From Nitzschia sp. pyKryTriq1 (taxonomy: Eukaryota; Bacillariophyta; Bacillariophyceae; Bacillariales; Bacillariaceae): a stretch of 64,000 bases of DNA. The notes under the pieces were generated by a model. The model worked only from the letters and a program-made list of their open reading frames with translations. It made no database searches and was not told the origin of the DNA. Positions 53,001 through 64,000 of the stretch are shown here, piece by piece. A program made the translations under genes and the position numbers. Position 1 is the first letter of the stretch. Each line of letters starts with the position of its first letter. Location of the stretch: positions 1,984,001-2,048,000 of the forward strand of contig OY101116.1 in assembly GCA_956465555.1 (NCBI GenBank), written 5' to 3'.

Positions 53001-54170
53001 AATCTCCATGCAAATATTCATGATATACCGCTCCAGTGGCACAGTCATGCAGTTGGTGCTAGTTGCTAATCGATAAATTTGCGCCAAGTACTCCCGAAAG
53101 GCTGTTATATAAGGCCACATCGAAAGTAAGCACAAGCACCGAGGAAGATACAAAGTAGATTTTTCGTTGTCCACTGTGATTTCAATGTCTCTCTCACCAG
53201 AATCACTATGAACCAAATGTTGTGCTTGCAATGGAGCATCGGAGGGTGGATCGTACTCTTCGTATACCGTGAGACAAGTACCATAAATCTTTCTTCCCTT
53301 ATCGTTGGTAAGAACAAAGTAGTGCACGCGTGGCATCAGATATTCTCTCGTCGGAAAGACGACATCGCCGACCGGATGACAAAACTGCGTCACCATCGGA
53401 TTGAGTGGGTTATCTTGATGATCACTGAGAGGGTATCGAGACGTGATTTTTGGTTGAAAATTGAACTCATCATAATTGTCGTCTTGTGGCATACGAATAT
53501 TACCATCATTCACGTTGTCTTCGTCCCGTTTCCAGGTGCCTCTTGGCTTGGGCGGCGGGAGGGTTTCTTCTCGAGTCTCGTCCAGTTGCGAAGACGACCC
53601 ATCTTGTGAAAACGACGCAGTGACGAGTCCATGTTCCGTGCTCGATTTTGCTTTCCGAAACACACTGCTAACTTTGCCGCTAAAACTTCGTTGGCGGCTT
53701 TCGTCTGGTTCCACGCTCGATGGAATAGGAGCCGACACGCCTCGTGGCATCTCTGGCCTGCTGCTGGCGTTGACCTTTGGACTTTGGGGTGCGGGCGATG
53801 ATGGACTCGAAGGCCCTCGTTGTTGTTGTTGTTGCTCTACTGACATCCGAGGGTGACAGCTGATAGTCACAAAATATTCCACGAGTCTCTGGATGGATGC
53901 TACATTTTGAAGGGCATCTTCCACCGAGACTTTTCGCCTCAACTTGCTAGGACTTGGGCATACTGTTGCTGTAGTAGCGGCAGTGTTGGTTGCAGTGTTG
54001 TTCATATTTGTTCGCTCGCTGTTACTTGATCCTCCGTCCTTGCTTCCATCCTTGCTTTCGGCTATCGATCGCTGGCTCAATGGGGCGGTGGTGGGTTCAG
54101 AGGGAGTCGGCAGTGTTGTGGGAGAAATTGCGGGTGTCATGGCTTGCTTGCTTGGTAGCTTTGCCTTCAT
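50003..54170 (-). CDS. DENN-domain protein, DENND4-like, with PPR-like segment and Cys-pair C-terminus
   Basis: Exons 54170-52679 and 52569-50003, 109-bp intron in phase 1; 1352 residues. About 260 disordered residues precede uDENN (VVFPTREYLMPRVHYFVLTN), cDENN (LYLPRCLCLLSMWPYITAFREYL, LPYQVLFDCLDLDNILHLWYCLTMEQKVLLVSS, and LDAPVPYLCGV across the splice) and dDENN (ESFLRFFVALFKDYRRFL). A PPR-like stretch follows (DVFKSLMEACGRCGDTKRALELIEMMKRDG). The end has two CPQC knuckles and a domain with LSPWVLRKEL and WWNLVALF. The same order (DENN, PPR, Cys pairs) is known for the DENND4/MYCBP group, which act as Rab GEFs. A membrane-traffic GEF is therefore likely; the Rab partner is unknown. Confidence 0.88.
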
Positions 54171-55639
54171 AAATTTTGTGAATTGGCAGTTTCGCGTTAC
54201 GTTTCGTTGACGAAGATGATACTGTAAGTAAATCGTGATGCTAGTAGAGTATGGTAGTTGATGAGAATGGAAGGAAGGTGGTTACAAGTAGAGGTGCGCC
54301 TCTCTATTTTGGAGCTTCGTATCGAGACAACAACTAACTGACAACTTTACTTTCCATACCAGTAGAAAAACGGAGTGAACAAACAGACGGTACCGGTAGT
54401 GTACCGGTACACGTGTATGTGGTTGAACGAACATCATGTGCATTGCAATCGGGGGGGGAGGCCCGCGTGGGACTGGTTCCGAGCGCGTTCGTGTAGTTCC
54501 GTTTTTCTTCATTCTTCCCGCCACGCGCCACTGGGGTTTTCTCGGCATTCCACATAAAGACTAAATTATCACTTTTATACGTCACTGAATATTCTATATT
54601 AAAACTCAACGGATCTTAATAAGTCATTCATTCACGAGTTTATTTTTGTCCATGACACACTTCGATCTGGCCCGGCCGGCGTGCTATTGCGAAAAAGTTC
54701 GCTCGAAAAGTGGCGCGGTCTGGACTTCTCCCGCCAAGGACAAGGTCTGAATGGAGGCAGGCGCCACCATTTTTTCGCTGCTTGCTTGTGGCAACAACGC
54801 CGTACTCGTACCTGGTACGTCAAACGTGCTGCGGACACAGACGGTAACCGACAAGCTGGTATGTGCTTGAGTGCCATATTGTTTTGTTGTCAGTTGTTTT
54901 GTGTTGAGGTAGGTGGATAAAGTTTCAATTTGTTCGTTTCGACCATGGTGATGGGTATTTTTGTCCCCGTGACGAAATAAATGAGCCGGGGAGGTCGTCT
55001 GCTCTTGGAGGGAGAATATTTAGTTTTTGGCATCGCCCATGGACGCCTCGAGATTTTCATGTACGCTGTTCGTGTGTATGAGAGACTCGCGCGACGTAAA
55101 TATTATTGGGGAACCCCCGACGACATCACATTTTCCGACTGCCACTCGAGTTTTTCGACCCTTCTCAATCAAATCCTAGCCTCTGGGTACGTTTGGGATG
55201 CCAAGGATCATTATTCTTCAATGCTTTTCACCCTGCCGGACCATCAAACAATCAAAAAATCACACTGCGTAGACAATCTACAGCGTTCTACGTGATAACA
55301 CGATCGATCTGCGCTCAATTTTGTCGTACTACTGCTGATAATCGCCATGGTTGTGCCCCTTTGTCACCCTACCCTCCATCCCAACCTCTCTCTGCTCCCC
55401 TCTACTCCTTGATCGTGCTCCGGAACCCTCATGTTGCAGTGTGTGTTTTGGATTTCACATGCTCCGGAGGCAGCTGCCTCCGTAGTCTAGTCTCAGCGCG
55501 TACTCGCACACTTCCATCACAAAAAATGATTCGTTCATTCATTTATTCTCACACATTCATTCTTCATTCTTGCCACTTTTAGGACTGAAGCCAGCGAGCA
55601 ACTTACCAACTACCACTACCAGTGCGTACAGTATCAACC
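54171..55639. other. intergenic between divergent DENN and CHD genes, 1.47 kb
   Basis: No gene seen. GTAC words at 54389-54410 and 54806-54816. Several 80-160 codon frames (for example 55106-55582) lack coding character. The last part, C/T-rich at 55370-55620, is probably the leader of the CHD gene. Confidence 0.5.
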
Positions 55640-58600
55640 ATGTCTGACGAAGGAGAAGGGGAAGAACGTCGCCGTTCGAGGCGGAGCAAGAAGAACGTCG
55701 ACTACTCCAGGGAACAAGACTTTAGCGACGGAGACATTTTCGAGGACAGCGACAAGGAGGATCCTACGCCCAAGAGAGGCCGCCCTCGAAAATCATCCTC
55801 CGGTATTCGCAAGTCTACGGGGAGTAGTCGACGTCGACAATCACTACAGCAAGACGCAGACGAGGACAATGATCATCATCTCGTGGGCGGAGGAGACGAC
55901 AATGACGACGACTTTCGGCCGAACAAACCCATCTACACAGAAAAGGGATACGATCCAATGCTCGAACCGATTCGAGAGAGGTTTCCGTTTTTGCCAGAGT
56001 TCGAACTGGACGGATCTCCTCGCATTGAACTCATTGTAGGTCGTCGTCCGGTGGACGAGAAGGGGGATGAAACCACCAAGGGCAGTGAAGAGGATTACGA
56101 CGAGAACCAAGACCCAGAAGACGAGGATGAGTCGGATCACGACGATGATGGCGACGACGGCGAAGGAGGCCGCAAATCCCGTCGTCGTGGCGGTGGCGCT
56201 CAGAAGAAGAAGAAAACGCCCTCCTCGCCCAAGAAAGAAAAGTCGGGAGTCATCGAGTATGAGTACCTCGTCAAGTACAAGAATCGCTCGTACATGCACC
56301 TCGAATGGAAGACAGGAGCAGATCTAGAGTCCATGAACAAATCGGCAAAGACTATGTATCGCCGCTTCGTCAAGAAACTTGCCCTGGGACTGGACGAAGA
56401 TCTAGAGAATCCGGAATTCGATGCATCCTTTGTCGTGCCTCAGAAAATTTGCGCGGAAAGAGAGCAAGAGCTTACTTTGGAACTCAGCGATAAGGAACTT
56501 CTCAAGTGGGAGAAGGAACGAGAGAAAGAGCTCGCCGAGGAAAGCAGCGACGAGGACGAAGACGAAGACAAAAAAGGAGAGAATGCGGAAGAAAGCCCAA
56601 CGGAACAGCCTGAGAAGCCCAAGGATGAAGCAGAGGGGCAGGATGACGAAAAGAAAGGTAAGTACTGGTACGAGTACTGAGTACTCGTGTCGAAAAAAGT
56701 ATCACTCGCGCTGACGATTATTATCCATGTCTCGTCCTATTATCTTCATACACAGAAGAACCAGAAGAGAACGACTGGGCAGAAGACATCGACTTCAGCG
56801 CTCTCACAGTACAACAACTGAAGGATATTCTTGCAAAAGAAGAATCTTACTACCCGGTTATTCCCGGCTGTGACAATCCTTACAGAGACGGGTTCGTCAC
56901 TGAACCCCCAAAGAAACCTCGGGCATCCTATCTTTTCTTCCAGTGCACTTTGCGATCGTACTTTGCCAAGAGGAACCCAAATGCCTCTCAGGGTGAGCTC
57001 ATGACGATTTTGGGTGATCATTGGAAGACAATGTCTGAAGAGCAACAGCTGCCTTTTCTAGAACTTGCAAAGGAAGAGGCCAAGCAATACGAAAAAGAAC
57101 GCCAGCTGTTGGAGAAGGCCCAACGACCCAACGAGATGTGGCAACCCATTCGTCGCTGTCTGATGGTACTTGATAGAATATCGGCAGATGGCTTTGCCAA
57201 TATTTTTCTGGAACCTGTCGATACCAATGACTTTCCTGACTACGAGGAATACATTGACACGCCCATGGATCTTGGCACTGTGCGTACCAAGCTGCATAAT
57301 AAGAAGTATCAGTCCCCGGAACAATTCGCTCGGGATGTTAGGAAGGTAAGATCTTTCGAATGATTCTCGTGTCGTGACTTTGGCTCCAATTACCTAACGA
57401 TTTATTATTTTTTCCTTTTTCGACCAGGTCTGGAACAATTGTAAGATTTACAACCGACACGGTTCCGCCATTTGGCACGTTGCTGACTATATGTCCAAGC
57501 AGTTCGAGCGTCTGTACCATGCTTGGGTACTAGAATATCGTGAACGATACCTCCGATGGGCGAATCCGAGGGCAAGGCCTTGGGAGCATACTTGCCGTCA
57601 ATGCGATGGAAAGTGCGGTACTCCGGACAAGGATTTGGTTCTTTGCGACCACTGCGACGCAATGTACGGATATAAGTGCCTGACCCCTTCGCTCAGAAAG
57701 CTTCCGACTGGCGTCTGGCACTGTCCTGACTGCAAGCCCAAATTGAAGTCTGTACGGGGCGTTCGAATGATGTCAGCTGTAGCAGAGCAAGCCGCGCGCA
57801 AACGAGCGGAACTCGGTGACACTCCAAAGAGAAAGGTGAAGCAAACGATGTATCTTGTCAAGTGGGCGGGGCTTGGTTACGAACATCTTACCTGGGAAAC
57901 CAAAAAAGATATTGGAAATCCAGCACTCATCGAAGCATTTCACAAATTGAACAACACTTATCCTGATGAACCCGACATGCCAGAAGAAGTTGTTGAGCAG
58001 ATTCTTGAAAAGGAAAACCACATCAACCTCGAGAATGCTGGAGGGTTATTCTGCGTACCTGATCTACGAACTCAGCTTTACGCTCAGACTCAAGCGTTCC
58101 AGTTCGCCAAGTTTGGCCTTGACATTCCCGAAAAGGTTGGCTGCGTATGCGGGCCAAAATCAGCAGTTCTTGTTTCTCCAGAGTGCTCCGATTCCGAAGC
58201 AAAGCGGGAAGTAGTTGAATGCCTCTCTGACATGGTCCAACGTGTCGCGCGAAAGGATGCACTTCCTCAGTTGATTCAAGTGAACAAGAATCTTCCACCG
58301 TTGCTATCGGGGGAGTACGATGCTGTTGTTCCAATCACTTCAAAAGGTTTGATGATGAATGTTGGCGAGATTCATGGCTCAGTTGCTTTCCTTGGCTACC
58401 GTACCTTTCCAGACGGAAGCAAGGGTCCAGCAGAGATTAATAAGCTGATCCGGAACGTAGGCGACAAAATCATAGCTGTTGATGGGACCAGCACAATCAA
58501 TAAGTCATTCAAAGAGGTGATTGGTCTCTTGCGGGAAAGTGGGAAGAACCAATTCGCAATTATGCGATTCCTTGAATGCCGCTACTCTGCTGTCAACGGC

Positions 58601-61600
58601 GAGTTGACCAGCGTGGGCAGTATGGGCAGATACGCCTACGAAGAGCTTCAGAAGAAGTTCAATCTAGATCGCAAGCGCTTGTTGGTGCAGCGCGCTGACA
58701 TGGCTCTTGACGAGACTCCAGTTTTGGAAGAGAAGGCCGAGGAATCTGATGCGAGTGCAGGGCCGGGCGACTCTGACGATGAATCTGACGGAAGTGCAGA
58801 ATTTCAACCAGATAGCGACGAAGAAGAGGTCAGCCAGAAAGAGGTGAAAGATCTCGGTAGCCTCGAACAAGTTGAGTCCGACAAGTCTCCACAAAAGCCT
58901 ACGGCTACCTCTGAGGAGAAATCTGCGGTAGGGGCTGATTCTTCTCAGGAACCCCAAATGGAAAGTGATGATCCGCTAGAAGAAGAAGACGCACTGGTCG
59001 TTCGTTCTGAGGCGACGCATTCCATGGCGCGTCGTCTCCTGGATATCGATGTCGGATACAGCAGTGATGAAGGTGGCGACGAAGACTGCGCATACTTCGT
59101 CGATGGAGTTGATGATACCTTTACGGCAATGGCGGACATTCCCAAGGAAATCGTCGAAGCTACGGCACCTGTCGAAGAGTCAAACGAAAACTCCAGGAAG
59201 AGCGAAAATGATGCTGAGAAGAAGACACTTCCTGTCAAACGAAACGAATTCAGCACTCTTGGCGATCGCGCAAAATTGGTTGCCTCAGTTGTGTTGACTG
59301 CGCAGCCTCCAGAGATCGATAAGTTTGATAACTTCCCCGAGCCCTCGTCGAAAGCCATTGCCGAAAAGGAGGCAAAAGCTGCAATGGCCTCAGCTGAAGA
59401 TGGTTCATCCCCCGGAAAGCCGATAAAACGATCCACGGTCAAAGTGGAGCAGATCGACGTCGCAACAAACCAAATTATTCACGTGTGGGCAAGTGCACAG
59501 GCTGCTGCAGCCACTCTTCAGATCCCGTTGAACGAAATCCGGCAGGTTCTGCAAGGCGAATACGATGAAGAACTGGGTGACGAGGTGGGTGGATTTCGTT
59601 GGAGCTTCGCAGCTGCCGGGGCCACAGTTACGGCAGGCATGAGCGATTCGAAAAAAGGAAGCAAGAAAGGAAAGGAAGCATGGTTGGAGTTTCGTGATCG
59701 ACTTTATGATCCCAGTGAGCCACATCCATACAAAAACAACAACAGATTGCGGGACTATCAGGTTGAGGGCGTAAACTGGCTTGCAAGTACTTACTACAGG
59801 AAGCACGGTTGCATCCTGGCAGACGGTAAGTCCCACGGATCGGGAATTGTTTGTCCTTATTTTTCTTTGCCTAACATACATATTTTTTATATTGCACAGA
59901 AATGGGTTTGGGGAAAACAGTCCAGATTGTTTGCTATTTGGAGCATTTGTATAGAGTCGAGAAGATCCAACGCCCCTTTCTAGTTGTCGTGCCACTGTCG
60001 ACCGTCGAACACTGGCGGCGCGAATTTGAGGGCTGGACCGATATGGTTTGCTGTGTGTATCACGACAGGCAGAGAGTGTGGCGCGACGTCTTGCGAGAGT
60101 ATGAATGGTACTACGAGGACCGCCCCCACAATTCCGACTATTTGAAGTTCGACGTTCTCGTCACTACCTACGACACCCTCATCGGTGATTTTGATGTGAT
60201 CAGCAGCATCCCTTTCCGTGTCACCGTTGTCGACGAAGCACACCGTCTTCGCAATCAGAAGGGGAAGCTGCTCGAATGCATGAGAGAGATCAGTGCCAAG
60301 GGAACTCTTCAATACGGTTTCCAAAGTCGTGTCCTGATGTCTGGTACGCCTCTTCAGAACGATCTCATCGAGCTTTGGACGCTCTTGAATTTTATTGAGC
60401 CCTTCAAATTTCCTGATTTGGACCAATTCATGGTATTGTTTGGTAATATGGCTAATCGAGAACAAGTGGAATCGCTTCAGCAGCAAATCTCGCCGTTCAT
60501 GCTTCGCCGCGTGAAAGAAGATGTTGCAAAAGACATCCCGAACAAGGAAGAAACCGTTATCGATGTCGAATTGACAAGCATTCAAAAACAATACTACCGC
60601 GCAATTTTTGAGCACAACCACGGATTTTTGAACATGGGTTCGACAAGGGCGACTGCGCCGAAGCTCATGAACATTCAAATGGAACTTCGCAAGGTTTGCA
60701 ACCACCCATGTCTACTCGAAGGAGTTGAGCATCGAGAGCAGGACCGCCAATTCAAGGAATTCCTTGAAGCCGGTGCTTTCCATGGGAAGACCCCTGAAGA
60801 GCAGCAACACATGTTGAATGAGCATCTCTACATTCAAACGAGTGGGAAAATGGTTCTCATGGATAAATTGCTTCCTAAGTTGCGCCAAGAAGGGCACAAA
60901 GTCCTGGTCTTTAGTCAGATGGTACGAATGCTGGATCTAATTTCTGAGTACTGTGAATTCCGGAATTTCCCATACGAAAGATTGGACGGCCGCGTCCGTG
61001 GCACGGATCGCCAGAAATCGATTGATCGCTTTGAACGTGATCCAAACAGTTTTCTTTTCCTCCTTTCGACGAGGGCTGGAGGTGTTGGGATCAACTTGAC
61101 TGCTGCCGACATCTGTATCATCTTTGATAGTGATTGGAATCCACAGAATGACGTTCAGGCGCAGGCTCGCTGCCATCGAATTGGACAGACGAAGGATGTG
61201 CGCATTTATCGTCTCGTTACCAGTAGGTCATTCGAACAAGAGATGTTCGATCGAGCCAGCAAAAAGCTAGGATTGGAGCAAGCCGTTCTCGGCACATTTG
61301 GCCAGGACGATGACGATGACAAGCCTACAAATAAGGAAATGGAACAGCTCCTCAAGCGAGGTGCCTATGCACTGATTGAGGATGAAAATGATGAAATCAC
61401 CAAGGCCTTTTGCGCAGATGATATTGATAGCATTTTGGCTAAGCGCACTCGTACGCGAGTAGTTGAAGGGACCAAGACTGCCTCCTGGTTGAATAAACAA
61501 GGAATGGTTGTGAGCAAGTCAAAATTCACAAGTGACTCAAAGAGCGCTGGCTTGGACATGGACGATCCTCTCTTCTGGCAGAAAGTTATGCCTGATTTCG

Positions 61601-63846
61601 TCACACCTTCGATCATGCTTCAAAAACTGCAAGATCTCGAAGATGAAATCATGGGCACGACCACCAAGAAGAAGCGTGGACGAGGTCGAGGCCGATGGAA
61701 GAAAAAGGAAGATGAAGAAGAAAAGCCCGAAGAAGCTCTTACCGATGCTCCCGATGGAAGTGGTGTGACCCCGGAAGGCGAGGGGGAGGAAGCTGACGAG
61801 AAGAAGGAGGACGATGCTGCACCCGAATCCAATGCAAACGGAGATGATGAAAACGCCGACGACAAGGAGGACGAGGATAACGACGAGAACAATTCTGACG
61901 AGGACAAAGAAGAGGAAGCCTTTCAACTCACAAGAACATACGTTCGGAAGGTTGCTAAGTTTTTATCTGACCTCAAGGCAATGATGGAGGGTGTTTTCGA
62001 CGAGGACGAAGACGACGCTTTGCCGAATGAGGAAAAGCAGACTTGCCAAAAGCTCTTACTCACTATTTCCGTGAAGGAGAAGATGTTCAGTGACGAGCAA
62101 CGTCACATGGCGCGTTCGATGCTGAAGCGGCTAGAAGGCAACCGCCGCCGACGTTGTCGTACGTCCGATCAGAACAGTAACGTACCCTCGTTCAGTCCCG
62201 GGAGACGTGGGCGACCAGATTTCATTCGCGAGGAACTTCGTATCGTCGGCAAGAAGAAGAAACAGCGAAGAAAGCGAGGTGAAGTCGACGACGAGAAGAA
62301 GCGTCGACGACGCGGTTCAGACGATTCTGATATCGAGATAGGCGACGATGGCTACAAGGTGCATTCGGATGATGAGGCCGACTGGTCCGACATCGGCGAA
62401 GATCTCTACGAAGGGAAGAAACGTGCAACGATCACCAGCAAAGAGGCTCGTCGTCGTCGGCAATGGGCTGCCGACGACGACGCTGCCACCGCTGCAGGAC
62501 GACCCTGGCCGTCCTTCCCAAGAACTCATGTTTCTCTGGTTCTTGGAACTCTTCTCGACGCAGTCATTAAACACGACGAGTTGAAGGGGGGTGTTTTCTC
62601 AGAGCCAGTTTCCAAGGAAGAGTTCCCCGAGTACTATGAACAAATTTCTCAACCAATGGACTATGACACGATGAGGAAAAAACTGGAAAACGAAGAATAT
62701 CGATCTGCTCAAGCCATGCAGAAGGACTTCGTTTTGGTCATGCAGAACTGTCTCAAATTCAATGCTCCCGACTCTGAGATTGTACAAGAAGCCCGTCAAC
62801 AGGCGCTAATGAGACCTAATTTGCTTCGTGATGCAGCGATCAAGCACGGCTTGTTCCTGGCAGAGGATGGATCTGTTTTTGAGATTCTTGATGACGAGAA
62901 GAAGAAGTCAAAGAAGAACGAAGATGGAACGCCGAAGAAGCGCCGTAGGAGAAAATCGGATGGCGGCGATGACATGGAGACGACGACTAAGAAGAAACGC
63001 AAGAGGAAGAGTGTTGACTCCTCCGAAATCGAAGTCGAGGAGGAAGAAGACGATGTACCCCTTGCCTCGATGAAGATGAAGAAACCAAGGATCAAGATCA
63101 GTCTTGCGGATACTGGTGGAAAGAAGAAGAAGGGGCGGCGAAGTCGAGCTGACGAAGACGAGGAAGCAGCTGAAGAACTTTCGGACGTCGAGATCGATTC
63201 AACTCCTATTCCGAGAAAGAAACGGGGCCGACCTTTTGGAAGCAAGAACAAATCAACCGAAAAGAAGACCAGAAAGAGACGGGGCAAAGCTGAAAGCGAA
63301 GAGGAGGAAGATGACGAACCTGAGCCAGAAGAAGAAGAGGAGGAGGAAGAAGAAGAAGATCAAAGTTATCTCTATTTGGATGCCGGTCTTTGGAAAGGAG
63401 AACGCGAAGCCCTTGATGGTAGCTTCGAGGCTGCCAAGGCTCATTTCAGGCAGCGTGGGAAATGGGTTCTGCCCTCTGAGTTGAAGCCGAGCAAGTTCAA
63501 GGATGTTGCTCTTGGAACTCTTAACAAGATGAGCAAATTTGATCGTTACGCTGTTTTCGCTGAGCCCGTGAGCGAGAGCGAAGCTCCAGGATATTTCGAT
63601 GTCGTGAAGGAGCCAATTGACATGTCGACCATGCGTGAGAAGGTCGTCAAAGGCGTTTATGGGGAGGGCTCTGTAGCTGCCGCCAAGTTTTATCGCGATT
63701 TTGGCCTCATGTTCGAGAACTGCGCCCTGTACAACGATGATGAAGGTGAAGTGACCGAAGAGGCCTCGCGCTTGTTCGCGTTGGTGCCGGAAACATATGC
63801 TGCACAATGCGCTCTTGCCTTAAAGAAGCAGAAGAAATCAGGTTAG
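55640..63846 (+). CDS. CHD/SNF2 chromatin remodeler with chromo, HMG, bromo, PHD, PDZ and NUMOD-like modules
   Basis: Exons 55640-56657, 56756-57345, 57428-59825 and 59900-63846; introns 98, 82 and 74 bp; 2650 residues. In order (approximate residues): chromodomain 203-250 (YEYLVKYKNRSYMHLEW); HMG box 388-455 (PKKPRASYLFFQ...LGDHWKTMSEEQ); bromodomain 464-570; PHD 589-638 (HTCRQCDGKCG...HCPDCK); chromodomain 673-713; PDZ-like 834-919; NUMOD-like 1206-1267; SNF2 ATPase 1308-1605 with DEMGLGKT (split by intron 3) and DEAH; helicase C 1652-1772 with QARCHRIGQT; bromodomain 2208-2298; AT-hook-like KRGRPFGSKNK ~2442; bromodomain 2535-2622. It should slide or evict nucleosomes, reading methyl-Lys (chromo, PHD) and acetyl-Lys (bromo). 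Intron 1 carries GTAC words. Confidence 0.95.
56662..56689. repeat. GTAC cluster inside CHD intron 1
   Basis: Four GTAC words in under 30 bp directly after the GTAAGT donor. With the CK2 beta case it shows GTAC arrays inside introns. Confidence 0.75.
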
Positions 63847-64000
63847 ATTACTTAAAATGTAAAGTATATTTTACGAGTACAGTTAGTAGCTACCGGTAGA
63901 CTACAAGTACTGTACTGTATTTCCAAGATCATGATGATTGATTCATCTCTCTCTAGAGTAATAGTACTGTACCTGGTACTGTACCATTATGATAGTTGAG
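63847..64000. repeat. GTAC-containing 3' flank of the CHD gene
   Basis: The last 154 bp after the stop codon hold about five GTAC words (for example GTACTGTACTGTA near 63907 and GTACTGTACCTGGTACTGTACC near 63964). No gene starts before the window ends. Confidence 0.7.

Noticed and set aside
55106-55582. 158-codon frame upstream of the CHD gene
   Set aside because: C/T-rich leader sequence with no motif; frame ends before the CHD ATG and has no splice logic.

Overview
The window reads as nuclear DNA of a diatom, probably a pennate one. Genes are compact, with 0-4 introns of roughly 75-165 bp and GT-AG borders. One presequence has the diatom plastid pattern (signal peptide ending in A|F, as in the plastid EF-G). 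A secreted-type ubiquitin resembles the symbiont-derived ubiquitin of secondary plastids. A Ty1/copia fossil is present. Intergenic DNA is full of GTAC-rich islands and AGAGTAG/CTCTACT palindromic runs. About 24 protein genes can be supported. Species cannot be fixed from sequence alone.

Layout. 1-5.2 kb: the 3' end of an unrecognised gene, a ketopantoate reductase-like protein (+) and a PDZ protein (-). 5.2-7.7 kb: gene-free, repeat-rich DNA with two ~290-bp copies of a candidate tRNA-derived SINE. 7.7-10.4 kb: a second PDZ protein. 10.4-12.4 kb: intergenic with a copia RNase H fossil. 12.4-20.1 kb: a metaxin-like protein, a two-repeat ubiquitin precursor lacking K48 and K63, a serine-rich protein with a duplicated C-terminal module, and a low-complexity protein ending in a CaaX box. 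20.4-29.3 kb: plastid EF-G, casein kinase 2 beta, prefoldin 5, and a divergent pair of paralogous unknown genes sharing one intron position. 31-41.8 kb: three paralogous FYVE-like/ankyrin/RING proteins around a protein kinase with a cyclin-box-like tail; one paralog has a 13-nt microexon. 42.7-49.6 kb: mitochondrial EF-G, Sua5/YrdC, an Abitram/FAM206-like protein and an RluA-type pseudouridine synthase with a PPR-like N-terminus. 50-54.2 kb: a DENND4-like DENN protein. 55.6-63.8 kb: a 2650-residue CHD/SNF2 remodeler carrying chromo, HMG, bromo, PHD, chromo, PDZ, a NUMOD-like segment, SNF2 ATPase and two further bromodomains.

There is no operon logic. Genes are mostly independent housekeeping or regulatory loci: translation in both organelles, tRNA modification, chaperone, kinase signalling, membrane traffic, ubiquitin and chromatin. 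The most unusual content is the chimeric remodeler, the K48/K63-less ubiquitin precursor, the FYVE-like/ankyrin/RING cluster with its intron history, the candidate SINE pair and the GTAC islands. All gene structures here are manual splice inferences made without transcript data.
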